The notes: generated by a model not told the origin, from the letters alone. A stretch of 26,295 nt of DNA from JBBQTQ01 sp038213135 (GCA_038213135.1 JBBQTQ010000035.1:1-26295), one strand, 5' to 3'. Positions 16,675 to 24,572 are shown, numbered from the stretch's first letter. Numbers and translations are program-made.

Positions 16675-17465
16675 GACCGGCAGGGACGGGCCCGCACCTC
16701 GAGGCCGATTCCGCGGTGGCTGAGGAGCTGCACTTCGAGGACTTCACCGAGTCCGGTTATCGGCGCGTCGTCTGCGAGGCCAAGCGCCGCTACCGGTTCG
16801 AGCCGTTCGGCACCGACTGCGAGGAGTCGCACGTGCTATGGCGGCACGACGTCGATTTCTCCGTCCACCGGGCCGCGCGGCTCGCGGCGATCGAGGTCGA
16901 GGAGGCAGTGACCGCGACGTACTTCTTCTCGCTCCACTCGACCTTCTACAACCTGTTCGAGCGGGCTATCGCCGACCTGGCGCGGGGGATCATCGGTCGT
17001 GACGGACACCGGCTGGGGCTCCATTTCGACAGCGACTTCTACGACAGTGTCACGTCGGCCGACGACCTCGCCCAGAAGGTCACCGCGGAGGCGGCGCTGC
17101 TCCGCGATCTACTCGAGGCCCCGGTCGAGGCCGTCTCATTCCACAACCCCGGCCTCGAGCACGACGACCTCTCGTTCGACGCGGACGAGATCGCTGGCCT
17201 CGTGAACGCGTACGGTCGCTCTCTTCGCGAGCGCTACGGTTACGTCTCCGACTCGAACGGGTACTGGCGCTTCCGCCGCCTCCTCGACGTGGTCAGCGAG
17301 GCCGCTGAGGAGCGCCTGCACGTCCTCACGCACCCGGAGTGGTGGCAGCCGGAGGCGATGGCGCCGCGCGAGCGGATTGTGCGGTGCGTCGAGGGGCGCG
17401 CCGCGCACACGCTCCGCGACTACGACGACCGGCTGGCGCGCGCAGCTCGCGTGAACGTCCGATGA
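16671..17465 (+). CDS. Polysaccharide-deacetylase-like protein (CE4-type fold)
   Basis: A 264-residue protein with WRHDVDFSVHRA (57-68). Its HDVD corresponds to the first metal/catalytic motif of NodB-type CE4 deacetylases, with Asp60 as the likely base and Asp62 or a following His as metal ligands. A later LGLHFDSDFY (116-125) is a possible second strand motif, but the classical H-x3-H is not evident. SFHNPG and LTHPEWW follow further on. I recall similar proteins (WbmS-like) in O-antigen loci. Removal of an N-acetyl group from a precursor is possible, but activity is unproven. GTG 16671 overlaps the preceding TGA (GTGA); GTG 16716 is an alternative start. The gene overlaps the next one by ATGA. 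Confidence 0.75.
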   Translation: MRPAGTGPHLEADSAVAEELHFEDFTESGYRRVVCEAKRRYRFEPFGTDCEESHVLWRHDVDFSVHRAARLAAIEVEEAVTATYFFSLHSTFYNLFERAIADLARGIIGRDGHRLGLHFDSDFYDSVTSADDLAQKVTAEAALLRDLLEAPVEAVSFHNPGLEHDDLSFDADEIAGLVNAYGRSLRERYGYVSDSNGYWRFRRLLDVVSEAAEERLHVLTHPEWWQPEAMAPRERIVRCVEGRAAHTLRDYDDRLARAARVNVR

Positions 17466-18493
17466 GCCGCGCCGGGGACTCGAAGCCAGTCGCCGTGGTG
17501 CCGCCGGAGTGGCTCTTCGACGTGCTCCAGACGAAGAGGGTCACGGAGGGCGAGGAGATCCTCGTCCGAGGTCGGGCGTTCCGGCTCGCAGGCGGCGTCA
17601 TGCGCGCTGTCACGGCTGTCTCGGACGCGCAGGCGCAGACGTCCGAGGCCTTCGGGTTCAAGTGGGCAAAGCGCGAGACGTTCGAGTCCGACGCAGTGCG
17701 CCGCCGCTCGCTCGACTGGCTGGTCGAGCGCTACGGCGAGGTCGAGAATGCGCAATGGTGGAGCGACTACGGCGAGCGGCCGCTCGTCGTCGACGCCGGG
17801 TGCGGAGCGGGGCTGTCGGCGCTCGAGCTGTTCGCGACACGCCTGCACGGCGTCCGCTACGTTGGCATCGACATCTCGACGGCCGTCGACGTGGCTGCGA
17901 CGCGGTTCGCCGAGCGCGGCTACACGGCGGCATTCATGCAGGCCGACATCGCGGATCCTCCGCTCGCGGAGGCGTCCGTCGACGTGATCTTCTCGGAGGG
18001 CGTCCTGCACCACGCGGACTCGACGGAGCGGTCGCTGAAACGCCTCGCCCCGCTGCTCGCGCCCGGGGGACGGTTCCTCTTCTACGTCTACCGGCGCAAG
18101 GGCCCAATCCGGGAGTTCACCGACGACCACATCCGCGGGTTCGTCCAGCGCATGGAGCCCGAAGACGCCTGGAATGCGCTCATGCCGCTGACGAAGCTCG
18201 GGAAGGAGCTCAGGGTGGAGGTCGATGTGCCCGAGGACATCGACCTGCTCGGGATACCGGGTGGCCGCATCGACATCCACAGGCTGTTCTACTGGCACGT
18301 CTTTAAGGCGTATTACCACCCCGACTACAACCTGGGCGAGCTCAACCACATCACCTACGACTGGTACGCGCCGCGGAACGCGCATCGTCAGTCGGTCGAG
18401 GAGGTGCGTGCGTGGTGCGACGACGCCGGGCTCGCGATTGAGCGCGAGGACGTGCAGGAAGCCGGTATCACGATCGTGGCGCGGAAGAGCTAG
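17462..18493 (+). CDS. SAM-dependent methyltransferase with N-terminal extension
   Basis: A 343-residue protein. Residues about 109-120 (VVDAGCGAGLSA) are SAM motif I, IDIST (136-140) holds the acidic residue, and SEGVLHHADS and LAPGGRFLFYVY are later motifs. The first 100 residues include GRAFRLAGGVMRAV and QTSEAFGFKW, resembling the end of the small Trm112-like zinc domain found before some sugar methyltransferases, but without its cysteines. The C-terminal third (HRLFYWHVFKAYYHP) is typical of methyltransferases in glycan loci. The ATG at 17462 overlaps the preceding TGA. Substrate unknown; an O- or N-methylated sugar is likely. Confidence 0.9.
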   Translation: MSRAGDSKPVAVVPPEWLFDVLQTKRVTEGEEILVRGRAFRLAGGVMRAVTAVSDAQAQTSEAFGFKWAKRETFESDAVRRRSLDWLVERYGEVENAQWWSDYGERPLVVDAGCGAGLSALELFATRLHGVRYVGIDISTAVDVAATRFAERGYTAAFMQADIADPPLAEASVDVIFSEGVLHHADSTERSLKRLAPLLAPGGRFLFYVYRRKGPIREFTDDHIRGFVQRMEPEDAWNALMPLTKLGKELRVEVDVPEDIDLLGIPGGRIDIHRLFYWHVFKAYYHPDYNLGELNHITYDWYAPRNAHRQSVEEVRAWCDDAGLAIEREDVQEAGITIVARKS

Positions 18494-18499
18494 CCGCTC

Positions 18500-20395
18500 G
18501 TGTGCGGCATCGCCGGCATCGTGAACAGCGGGGGCGCGCCCGTCGGGCGCGAGGTCCTGCGGCGCATGACGGACGCGATCGCGCATCGGGGCCCGGACGG
18601 CGAGGGGTGGCACGTCGACGGCGCCGTCGGGCTCGGCAACCGCCGCCTCGCGATCATCGACCTGTCGGAGGCCGCGGCGCAGCCGATGCTGAACGACCGC
18701 GGCGACGTCGCGATCACGTACAACGGCGAGGTCTACAACTTCCGCGAGCTTCGTTCCGAGCTCGAACGCGCCGGCCGGCGCTTCCGCTCCCGCAGCGACA
18801 CGGAGGTCATCCTCCGCGCCTACGAGGAATGGGGGCCGTCGTTCGTCGCGCGGCTGAACGGCATGTTCGCGCTCGCGATCTGGGACGCGCGCTCGAGGGA
18901 GCTGCTCCTCGCACGCGACCGCTACGGAATCAAGCCGCTCTACACCACGCAGGCAGGCGACGCGTTCCTCTTCGCGTCCGAGATCAAGTCCTTCCTTGCC
19001 CACCCGGCCTTCCGCGTCGAGCTCAGCACGCGCCACCTGCTCGAGTACTTCACGTTCCAGAACATCTTCACGGACGGCACGCTCTTCCGTGGCGTGACGC
19101 TGCTTCCGCCCGGCCACACGCTGACGGTGCGGCTCGACGGGACGGAGCCGGACCGCCGCTCTTACTGGGAGTTCTGCTTCGCAGAGTCCGACGGTGGCGC
19201 GTCAGACGAGGAGTACGAAGAGGAGCTCGACCGGCTCTTCCGGCAGGCTGTCGAGCGCCAGCTCGTCAGTGACGTTCCCGTCGGCGCGTACCTGAGCGGC
19301 GGGATGGACTCGGGCAGCATCACGGCGGTTGCCGCGCGTGCGCTGCCGCACCTCTCCACGTTTACTGGCGGCTTCGACCTCACTTCGGCGTCGGGGATGG
19401 AGCTCGCATGGGACGAGCGGAGCAAGGCGGAAGCGATGTCGTATGTGTTCAAGACCGAGCAGTACGAGACGGTCATCAAGGCCGGGGACATGGAGCGCTG
19501 CCTGCCCGCGCTCACGTGGCACCTCGAGGACCCACGCGTCGGCCAGTCGTATCCGAACTTCTACATCGCCCGGCTCGCGAGCAAGTTCGTCAAGGTCGCG
19601 CTCTCGGGGAGCGGGGGCGACGAACTTTTCGCCGGCTACCCATGGCGCTACTACCGCGCCGTCGTCAACGACGGCTTCGACCAGTACGTCGAGAAGTACT
19701 ACCGCTTCTGGCACCGTCTGATCCCGAACATCGTGATCGGTGAGTTCTTTGCGCCCGACGTGTGGCGCGAGGTACGCGACATCAGGACAATCGACATCTT
19801 CCGAAGCGTCCTGCCGCCCCATGAGCCGCAGTCTCCTGAGGAGTACGTCAACCACTCGCTCGCCTTCGAGGCGAAGACGTTCCTCCACGGCCTGCTGCTC
19901 GTCGAGGACAAGCTGAGCATGGCGCACAGCTTGGAGACGCGCGTGCCGTTCCTCGACAACGATCTGGTCGACTTCGCGGAGCGTCTGCCGGTGAGGCTCA
20001 AGCTGCGGGACCTCGAACACGTCGTCGAGCTAAACGAGAACGAGCCCGGGCCGAAGACGCAGAAGTACTTCGAGAGGACACGCGACGGGAAGCTCCTTCT
20101 GCGGCGGGTGATGGAACGCCACGTGCCGACGCACGTCACGGATCAGGTCAAGCAGGGATTCTCGGGACCCGACGCCGCGTGGTTTCGCGGCGACAGCCTC
20201 GACTACGTGCGCCGGGTGATTCACGATCCGGGCGCGGGGATGTACCAGTTCCTCGACCCAAAGACGGTTGTGCGCCTAGTGGATGAGCATCTCGCAGGGA
20301 AAGAGAACCGGCGCCTGCTCCTCTGGTCGCTTCTCAATTTCGAACAGTGGTGCCGAACGTTCCTCGGCGACAAGAGGGCGGACGTCCGCCCGTGA
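18500..20395 (+). CDS. AsnB-like glutamine-dependent amidotransferase (asparagine synthase family), copy 2
   Basis: A 631-residue paralogue of the protein at 10812-12752 with the same two domains: MCGIAGIVN (nucleophile Cys2), HRGPDGEGW, NRRLAIIDL, YNGEVYN, SDTEVIL, then SGGMDSG (266-272) and SGSGGDELFAGYPW in the ATP-pyrophosphatase domain. It should make an amide from a carboxylate with glutamine and ATP. The two copies differ clearly in the synthetase half (copy 1 GGLDSS and GQGGDEIFGGY; copy 2 GGMDSG and GSGGDELFAGYPW), suggesting different acceptor substrates. The GTG at 18500 lies six bases after the methyltransferase stop; the ribosome-binding site is poor, so coupled translation is likely. 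It overlaps the acyltransferase gene by GTGA. Confidence 0.92.
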   Translation: MCGIAGIVNSGGAPVGREVLRRMTDAIAHRGPDGEGWHVDGAVGLGNRRLAIIDLSEAAAQPMLNDRGDVAITYNGEVYNFRELRSELERAGRRFRSRSDTEVILRAYEEWGPSFVARLNGMFALAIWDARSRELLLARDRYGIKPLYTTQAGDAFLFASEIKSFLAHPAFRVELSTRHLLEYFTFQNIFTDGTLFRGVTLLPPGHTLTVRLDGTEPDRRSYWEFCFAESDGGASDEEYEEELDRLFRQAVERQLVSDVPVGAYLSGGMDSGSITAVAARALPHLSTFTGGFDLTSASGMELAWDERSKAEAMSYVFKTEQYETVIKAGDMERCLPALTWHLEDPRVGQSYPNFYIARLASKFVKVALSGSGGDELFAGYPWRYYRAVVNDGFDQYVEKYYRFWHRLIPNIVIGEFFAPDVWREVRDIRTIDIFRSVLPPHEPQSPEEYVNHSLAFEAKTFLHGLLLVEDKLSMAHSLETRVPFLDNDLVDFAERLPVRLKLRDLEHVVELNENEPGPKTQKYFERTRDGKLLLRRVMERHVPTHVTDQVKQGFSGPDAAWFRGDSLDYVRRVIHDPGAGMYQFLDPKTVVRLVDEHLAGKENRRLLLWSLLNFEQWCRTFLGDKRADVRP

Positions 20396-20961
20396 CCGAC
20401 CGCCTTCGCAAGCAGCTCGTACAGCTGTACGAGTCCCTGCGGAGCGACGTTCGGGCTCGGTGGGAGCGTGACCTTCCGCTCGGTGAGCTGCTTTTCGATC
20501 GCTGGGAGCGTGCACGGTCGCTGGGGTTCGGCGAAGGCGCAAGCATCTATCACTCCGCGCTCGTTTACGGCAATGTCGAGGTGGGGCCGGACACCTGGAT
20601 CGGTCCCTTCACGCTGCTCGACGGGAGCGGCGGACTACGCATCGGCCGTAACTGCTCGATCAGCGCAGGCGTGCACATCTACACGCACGACACTGCCAGG
20701 TGGGCACTCTCCGGCGGTGTGGCCGGCTACGAGCACGCGCCGGTCGAGATCGGCGACTGCTGCCATATTGGCGGTCAGACGGTCGTTGCCAAAGGCGTCA
20801 CCATCGGTCCGCACAGCGTTGTTGGGGCCTGCTCATTCGTCAACCGCGACATAGCTCCGTACACCATCGCCGCCGGCGCGCCGTGCCGGCCGATTGGTCG
20901 GGTCGAGATCCACGACGACGGCCGCGTCGAGCTCCTTGCTGCAGACCCCAACGAGCGTTAG
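20392..20961 (+). CDS. Hexapeptide-repeat (left-handed beta-helix) acyltransferase
   Basis: A 189-residue acyltransferase. From about residue 52 it shows repeated hexapeptides (LVYGNVEVGPDTWIGPF; LRIGRNCSISAGVHIYTHD; VEIGDCCHIGGQTVVAKG; VTIGPHSVVGACSFV) forming a beta-helix coil, with His99 in YTHD as the probable catalytic base. It ends with the usual AAGAPCRPIG. The first 50 residues are an alpha-helical extension. It would acetylate an amino or hydroxyl group of a sugar with acetyl-CoA, which fits the aminotransferase at 23382-24572. GTG 20392 overlaps the TGA of AsnB copy 2. The end overlaps the converging WbqC-like gene by four bases, leaving no room for a separate terminator. Confidence 0.92.
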   Translation: MTDRLRKQLVQLYESLRSDVRARWERDLPLGELLFDRWERARSLGFGEGASIYHSALVYGNVEVGPDTWIGPFTLLDGSGGLRIGRNCSISAGVHIYTHDTARWALSGGVAGYEHAPVEIGDCCHIGGQTVVAKGVTIGPHSVVGACSFVNRDIAPYTIAAGAPCRPIGRVEIHDDGRVELLAADPNER

Positions 20962-21656
20962 CAGCGAGAAAGAAGGGCGGCCGTGCCGTCCCAGCCGCAG
21001 TTCATGAGCGCGTCGACGATCGAGAGGCCGGCGACGTGCTCCTCGACATGCTGCGGGTAGCGCGGCGGCACGTACTGCTGCTCCACGAGCTCGAGCCTGG
21101 CGGCGCCAAACTTCTTCGGCTCTAGATAGCCGTCGGCGCCGTCCCCCGTCAGATACGTGCCGGCGTCGAGCTTCTTGCAGAGCCCGATCAGCAGGTCATT
21201 CGACGACTCGTGGACGCCCAGGTCGGACTGGCGGACGAGCTCGTGCCCATCCAGCTCGAGCCGCGCGGCGAGCTGCCGGATCCCGTGCTCGTTCAGCTCG
21301 GCGATGTTGTCGGTGGGCAGGCGCAGGAGCTCCTCGACGACTGGGAACACCTCGTCGAAGTAGGGCGCCTCGCCGTAGGAATCTGTGAGCGTCGCCGCGA
21401 TCTTGCCGCGCCAAGGCTTCGCATCGTCGACCCGCGTTTCGCGCACCGAATGGACTCCGTCGTGCGTCCTGAGCACCGGCATCGTGATCCAGCCCGGCTG
21501 GCCGTCCACGAGGACCCGGACGCGGTTCATCCAGCTGCGTCCGCTGTTCGGGAACTGGACGTCGTCGAGCAGCACGAGCGTGTCGGCGCGGGCGAACTTG
21601 TTCCACCAGCCGAGCCACGGCAGGAACGTCGGCTGGTGGACGGCGATGACCTTCAC
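20958..21656 (-). CDS. WbqC-like family protein
   Basis: A 232-residue soluble protein starting VKVIAVHQPTFLPWLGWWNK, which is the recognisable opening of the WbqC family (PF08889), followed by LDDVQFPNSGRSWMNR and a late DGADGYLEPKKFG. Family members sit in polysaccharide clusters beside sugar aminotransferases and acetyltransferases, as here; I am not sure of any established reaction for the family. The GTG start at 21656 is set by overlap with the TGA of the GNAT gene. It is the last gene of the leftward four-gene set, and its TAA overlaps the end of the converging acyltransferase gene. Confidence 0.85.
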   Translation of the reverse strand: MKVIAVHQPTFLPWLGWWNKFARADTLVLLDDVQFPNSGRSWMNRVRVLVDGQPGWITMPVLRTHDGVHSVRETRVDDAKPWRGKIAATLTDSYGEAPYFDEVFPVVEELLRLPTDNIAELNEHGIRQLAARLELDGHELVRQSDLGVHESSNDLLIGLCKKLDAGTYLTGDGADGYLEPKKFGAARLELVEQQYVPPRYPQHVEEHVAGLSIVDALMNCGWDGTAALLSRC

Positions 21657-22189
21657 CGCCCGTCCGAGTGCAGGATCGCCATCACGACTACGTCAATCCA
21701 CTCGCCCTCGATGCACGCTGCCTCCCGCAAGGTCCCCTCGGTACGCAGCCCGACGCGGCGGTAGAGTCGGAGCGCGCGCTCATTCGTGGCGAGCACGTGG
21801 AGGTAGACGCGGTGGAGGTCGAGCTCCTCGAACCCGAACCGCAGCAGCAGCCGCGTCGCCTCGGTGCCCACGCCGCGCCCGCGTGCGTCCTCGGCGCCGA
21901 TCCTGATCTGGAGTTCCGCGCTGCGGTGCACCGGGTGGATGTCGTGGAGCTGGCAGGACCCGACGAGACGGTCCCTGTCGATGAGCTTGATGCCAAAGAT
22001 CCGCGTATCGGGCCGGCGCTGTACCTCCTCGAACCACGCCTCGTGGGCCTCTCGAGAGACCGGGCGGAACGGTGCATTGAGGATCACGAGTTCGCGGTCG
22101 TTGATCCACTCGAACAGCACCGGCGAGTCATTCGGACGGAGAGGCGCGAGCTCCACGAACTCGCCCCGAAGCTCCGCGCTGTGCGTCAT
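21653..22189 (-). CDS. GNAT-family N-acetyltransferase
   Basis: A 178-residue GNAT protein of the RimJ/RimL-like type. RIGAEDARGRGVGTEATRLL contains the acetyl-CoA pyrophosphate loop RGRGVG, followed by LHRVYLHVLATNERALRLYR and GLRTEGTLREAACIEGEW. In glycan loci such enzymes N-acetylate 4-amino or 3-amino sugar nucleotides made by DegT aminotransferases, and one is encoded two genes upstream. ATG 22189 was chosen because it overlaps the TGA of the preceding glycosyltransferase gene (ATGA); the longer frame adds residues that lie within that gene. Confidence 0.9.
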   Translation of the reverse strand: MTHSAELRGEFVELAPLRPNDSPVLFEWINDRELVILNAPFRPVSREAHEAWFEEVQRRPDTRIFGIKLIDRDRLVGSCQLHDIHPVHRSAELQIRIGAEDARGRGVGTEATRLLLRFGFEELDLHRVYLHVLATNERALRLYRRVGLRTEGTLREAACIEGEWIDVVVMAILHSDGR

Positions 22190-23385
22190 CTTGTCTCGAG
22201 CAGCTCGCTGTAGATCTGGTCGAACCTCCGAGCCCCCGCTTGGGCCGAGTGCCACTTGAGCGCGAACTCGCGACCGCGTTCGCCAAGCTCACGGCGCTTC
22301 TCCGGGTCGTCCATGAGCTCGAGCAGCACATCGCGAACCGTCTCGGGCGTCGCGCTCACGACTGGCAGCTCCTCGACATAGCCGGGTACCTCGTGGCGAA
22401 CCTGCTCGATCCAGCTCGGCCGCAGGTAGCAGATCGCGGGCTTCCCGAGCATCATCGCCTCGCGGACGTTCGCGCCGAACCAGCCGAACGTCAGCATGTC
22501 GCAGATCACGTCCGACTGCAGCTGGTGGTAGCGGACCGTCAGATTCGGCATATCGGTGACGTACACAACCTCGACGTCGCGCCCCTCGGCCTTGAGTTGC
22601 TCCACGAGCGAGAACCAGATATGCGTCGACTTGAGGCTCTGCCGTGTCCCTGTGGCGACGCGGTCGAAAGCGTTTCCGACTGAGTGGTAGAGCTTGAATG
22701 TGTCTGGCCCATTGCCGAGCCGGTGCTCGTCGGGGATCGGCAAGTCAGGCCTCCAAACACTCGGGTCGAGGCAGTAGAACTCCGGCACTTCGTGGACGGC
22801 CGGATCGTCGTTGAAGTCACCGCGGTTGCCCCCAGTCGTGACCTGGTAGTCGGCGAGACTGTTGCGTAACGCACCCCAGGCGCGGTTCGTTTCATCACTG
22901 CATATCTCCGGCCGGTTCCGCCACGGGCAGATTTCGCACGTCGGCTCCGGCCCCCAGGCGTCGAACGTCGACCGGAGAACCCCGTCGAGGCACCCTGTGT
23001 TCGAGTACACGATCTTCTTGCCGAGTCGCTTCAAGAGCCTGATCTCGGAGTTCTTTCCGAAGCGCTGTGCCGCGAAGTAGGCCAGGGTGGTGCTGAAGCT
23101 AAACCCGTATCGGTTGCTGAAGTGGAAGATGTCGTACCGAGGAAGGGCTCGCGCATAGAAGAGCGCATGACGGAGAGCGTCGCGGCGCAAGGCCTGTGTT
23201 GACGAGTACCTGAGCCGAAAGTCTTCGCCGTGGTAATAGATCTGCGACCTCGGGTCAGGATCCCAATTGAGGACGTCGGCCTTCCAGCCGAGCTTGCGCA
23301 ACTCGCGAGAGAGGTACCACGCGTGGTAGTAGGACTGACCCGCGAAGAGCACGCGGCCCTTCGCCTTGCTTCTCAAGCGAATCAC
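22186..23385 (-). CDS. GT-B glycosyltransferase with a conserved-looking cysteine cluster
   Basis: A 399-residue protein. The N-terminal part (RVLFAGQSYYHAWYLSREL) and the C-terminal part (FGWFGANVREAMMLGKPAI, then VRDVLLELMDDPEKRRELG) have the shape of a two-lobed glycosyltransferase related to group 1 enzymes. The E-x7-E motif is not canonical: one Glu lies in NVREAMMLGKP. An unusual central segment holds Cys132, Cys150, Cys153 and Cys162 (GCLDG, then CEICPW and EICSDETN), suggesting a metal site or disulfides. GTG 23385 overlaps the TGA of the aminotransferase gene. The long open frame running upstream to 24120 lies antisense-free but inside that gene in another frame and is not real. Donor and acceptor unknown. 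Confidence 0.82.
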   Translation of the reverse strand: MIRLRSKAKGRVLFAGQSYYHAWYLSRELRKLGWKADVLNWDPDPRSQIYYHGEDFRLRYSSTQALRRDALRHALFYARALPRYDIFHFSNRYGFSFSTTLAYFAAQRFGKNSEIRLLKRLGKKIVYSNTGCLDGVLRSTFDAWGPEPTCEICPWRNRPEICSDETNRAWGALRNSLADYQVTTGGNRGDFNDDPAVHEVPEFYCLDPSVWRPDLPIPDEHRLGNGPDTFKLYHSVGNAFDRVATGTRQSLKSTHIWFSLVEQLKAEGRDVEVVYVTDMPNLTVRYHQLQSDVICDMLTFGWFGANVREAMMLGKPAICYLRPSWIEQVRHEVPGYVEELPVVSATPETVRDVLLELMDDPEKRRELGERGREFALKWHSAQAGARRFDQIYSELLETR

Positions 23386-24572
23386 TTGCCGAGGTAGTCG
23401 TATGACGCCCGCAGCTCGCTGACGACCACTTCCTGGTCCCCGTCGGTCATCTGCGGGTAGAGGGGAAGCGCGAGCGAGAGCCGGTCGGCGATCACGCTCT
23501 GAGAGAAGTGCTCGGGACGAAGGCCGTATCGGTTCGAGTAGAGCTGGGACAGGACCGGTGAGTGTGTGCCCTGCCGGGTCGCCACGCCACGCCGCTCCAG
23601 CTCCTCCATCAGCGCGTTGCGCCGCGCATGCAGTCTCTCGACGTTGCCCAGCGTCGGCTCTTCCGGCCGGAAGAGGCAGACGTACGCCTGGTAGCCGTGG
23701 ACGCTGTAGTCGGGAACGAACGGTGTCGCGAGCCAGTCGAGGCTGGCGAGCATCGCCGCGTACCTTGCCGCGAGCCGCCGCTTCGCTTCGAGGATCTCTT
23801 CTAGGCGATCCATCTGCACCGACCCCAGGGCACCCTGAATGTCGGTCATCCGGAAGTTGAAACCGAGATGCTCGTACTCGGAGAGCAAGAACGAGCCGTT
23901 CGAGCCGTGGCGCGAATAGTCGGAGCGCGACGCGCCGTGGTCGCGCAGCGAGCGCGCCAACTCCGCGAGATCGTCGTTCTGCGTGGTGATCATCCCGCCT
24001 TCGCCCGTCGTGATCGACTTGCGCGGGTGGAAGCTGAAGCACCCGAGCACGCCGAATGTGCCGGTGTGCTGCCCACGGTACCACCCCCCGAGCGAGCAGG
24101 CGCAGTCCTCGACGACCCACAGGTCGTGCCTCTGCGCCAGCTCCAGAATCGTGTCCATCGCGGCTGAGAGCCCGAACAGGTGCACGGGGATGATGCCGAC
24201 AGTCCGCTCCGTGATCAGCGGTTCGATCAACGGCACGTCGATGTTGAAGGTCGCGAGGTCGACGTCGCAGAAGACCGGCTTTGCGCCCATGTACTCAACC
24301 ACGTTCGCCGTCGAGATCCACGTGAACCCCGGCACAATCACCTCGTCGCCCGGCTTGAGCCCGAGTGCGGACACTGCGATGTGCAGCGCGGTTGTGCAAG
24401 ATGTCGTCGCGACGCTGTGGCGCGTGCCTGTGTATCGCGAGAACTTGTCCTCGAACGCTTGGACGTACGGGCCCTGGACGACCCAGCCGCTCTCGAGCGG
24501 GAGTTGGACGGCGCGAAGCTCTTCCTCGCCGAAGAAGACTTTCGTAATCGGAATCGAGCGCTGCGAGGCCAT
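23382..24572 (-). CDS. DegT/DnrJ/EryC1/StrS-family sugar aminotransferase
   Basis: A 396-residue PLP-dependent aminotransferase that would convert a keto nucleotide sugar to an amino sugar using glutamate or glutamine. Lys185 in FSFHPRKSITTGEGGM is the PLP lysine; Asp156 in VVEDCACSLGG contacts the cofactor; PGFTWISTAN, GFNFRMTDIQGALG and LPLYPQMTD are family marks. Length is normal. The ATG at 24572 agrees with family starts although no clear ribosome-binding site precedes it. It heads the leftward four-gene set. Possible keto substrates are a 3-keto sugar from the Gfo enzyme at 7376-8449 or a 4-keto sugar from one of the SDRs; sequence alone does not decide. Confidence 0.94.
   Translation of the reverse strand: MASQRSIPITKVFFGEEELRAVQLPLESGWVVQGPYVQAFEDKFSRYTGTRHSVATTSCTTALHIAVSALGLKPGDEVIVPGFTWISTANVVEYMGAKPVFCDVDLATFNIDVPLIEPLITERTVGIIPVHLFGLSAAMDTILELAQRHDLWVVEDCACSLGGWYRGQHTGTFGVLGCFSFHPRKSITTGEGGMITTQNDDLAELARSLRDHGASRSDYSRHGSNGSFLLSEYEHLGFNFRMTDIQGALGSVQMDRLEEILEAKRRLAARYAAMLASLDWLATPFVPDYSVHGYQAYVCLFRPEEPTLGNVERLHARRNALMEELERRGVATRQGTHSPVLSQLYSNRYGLRPEHFSQSVIADRLSLALPLYPQMTDGDQEVVVSELRASYDYLGK

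Noticed and set aside
17420..19117. Long leftward open frame of 565 codons
   Set aside because: Antisense to the methyltransferase and AsnB copy 2; no domain is seen and the composition is Arg/Asp/Val-rich.
23386..24120. Upstream extension of the cysteine-cluster glycosyltransferase frame
   Set aside because: It lies in another frame of the aminotransferase gene and lacks family similarity; GTG 23385 with a GTGA overlap is a much better start.
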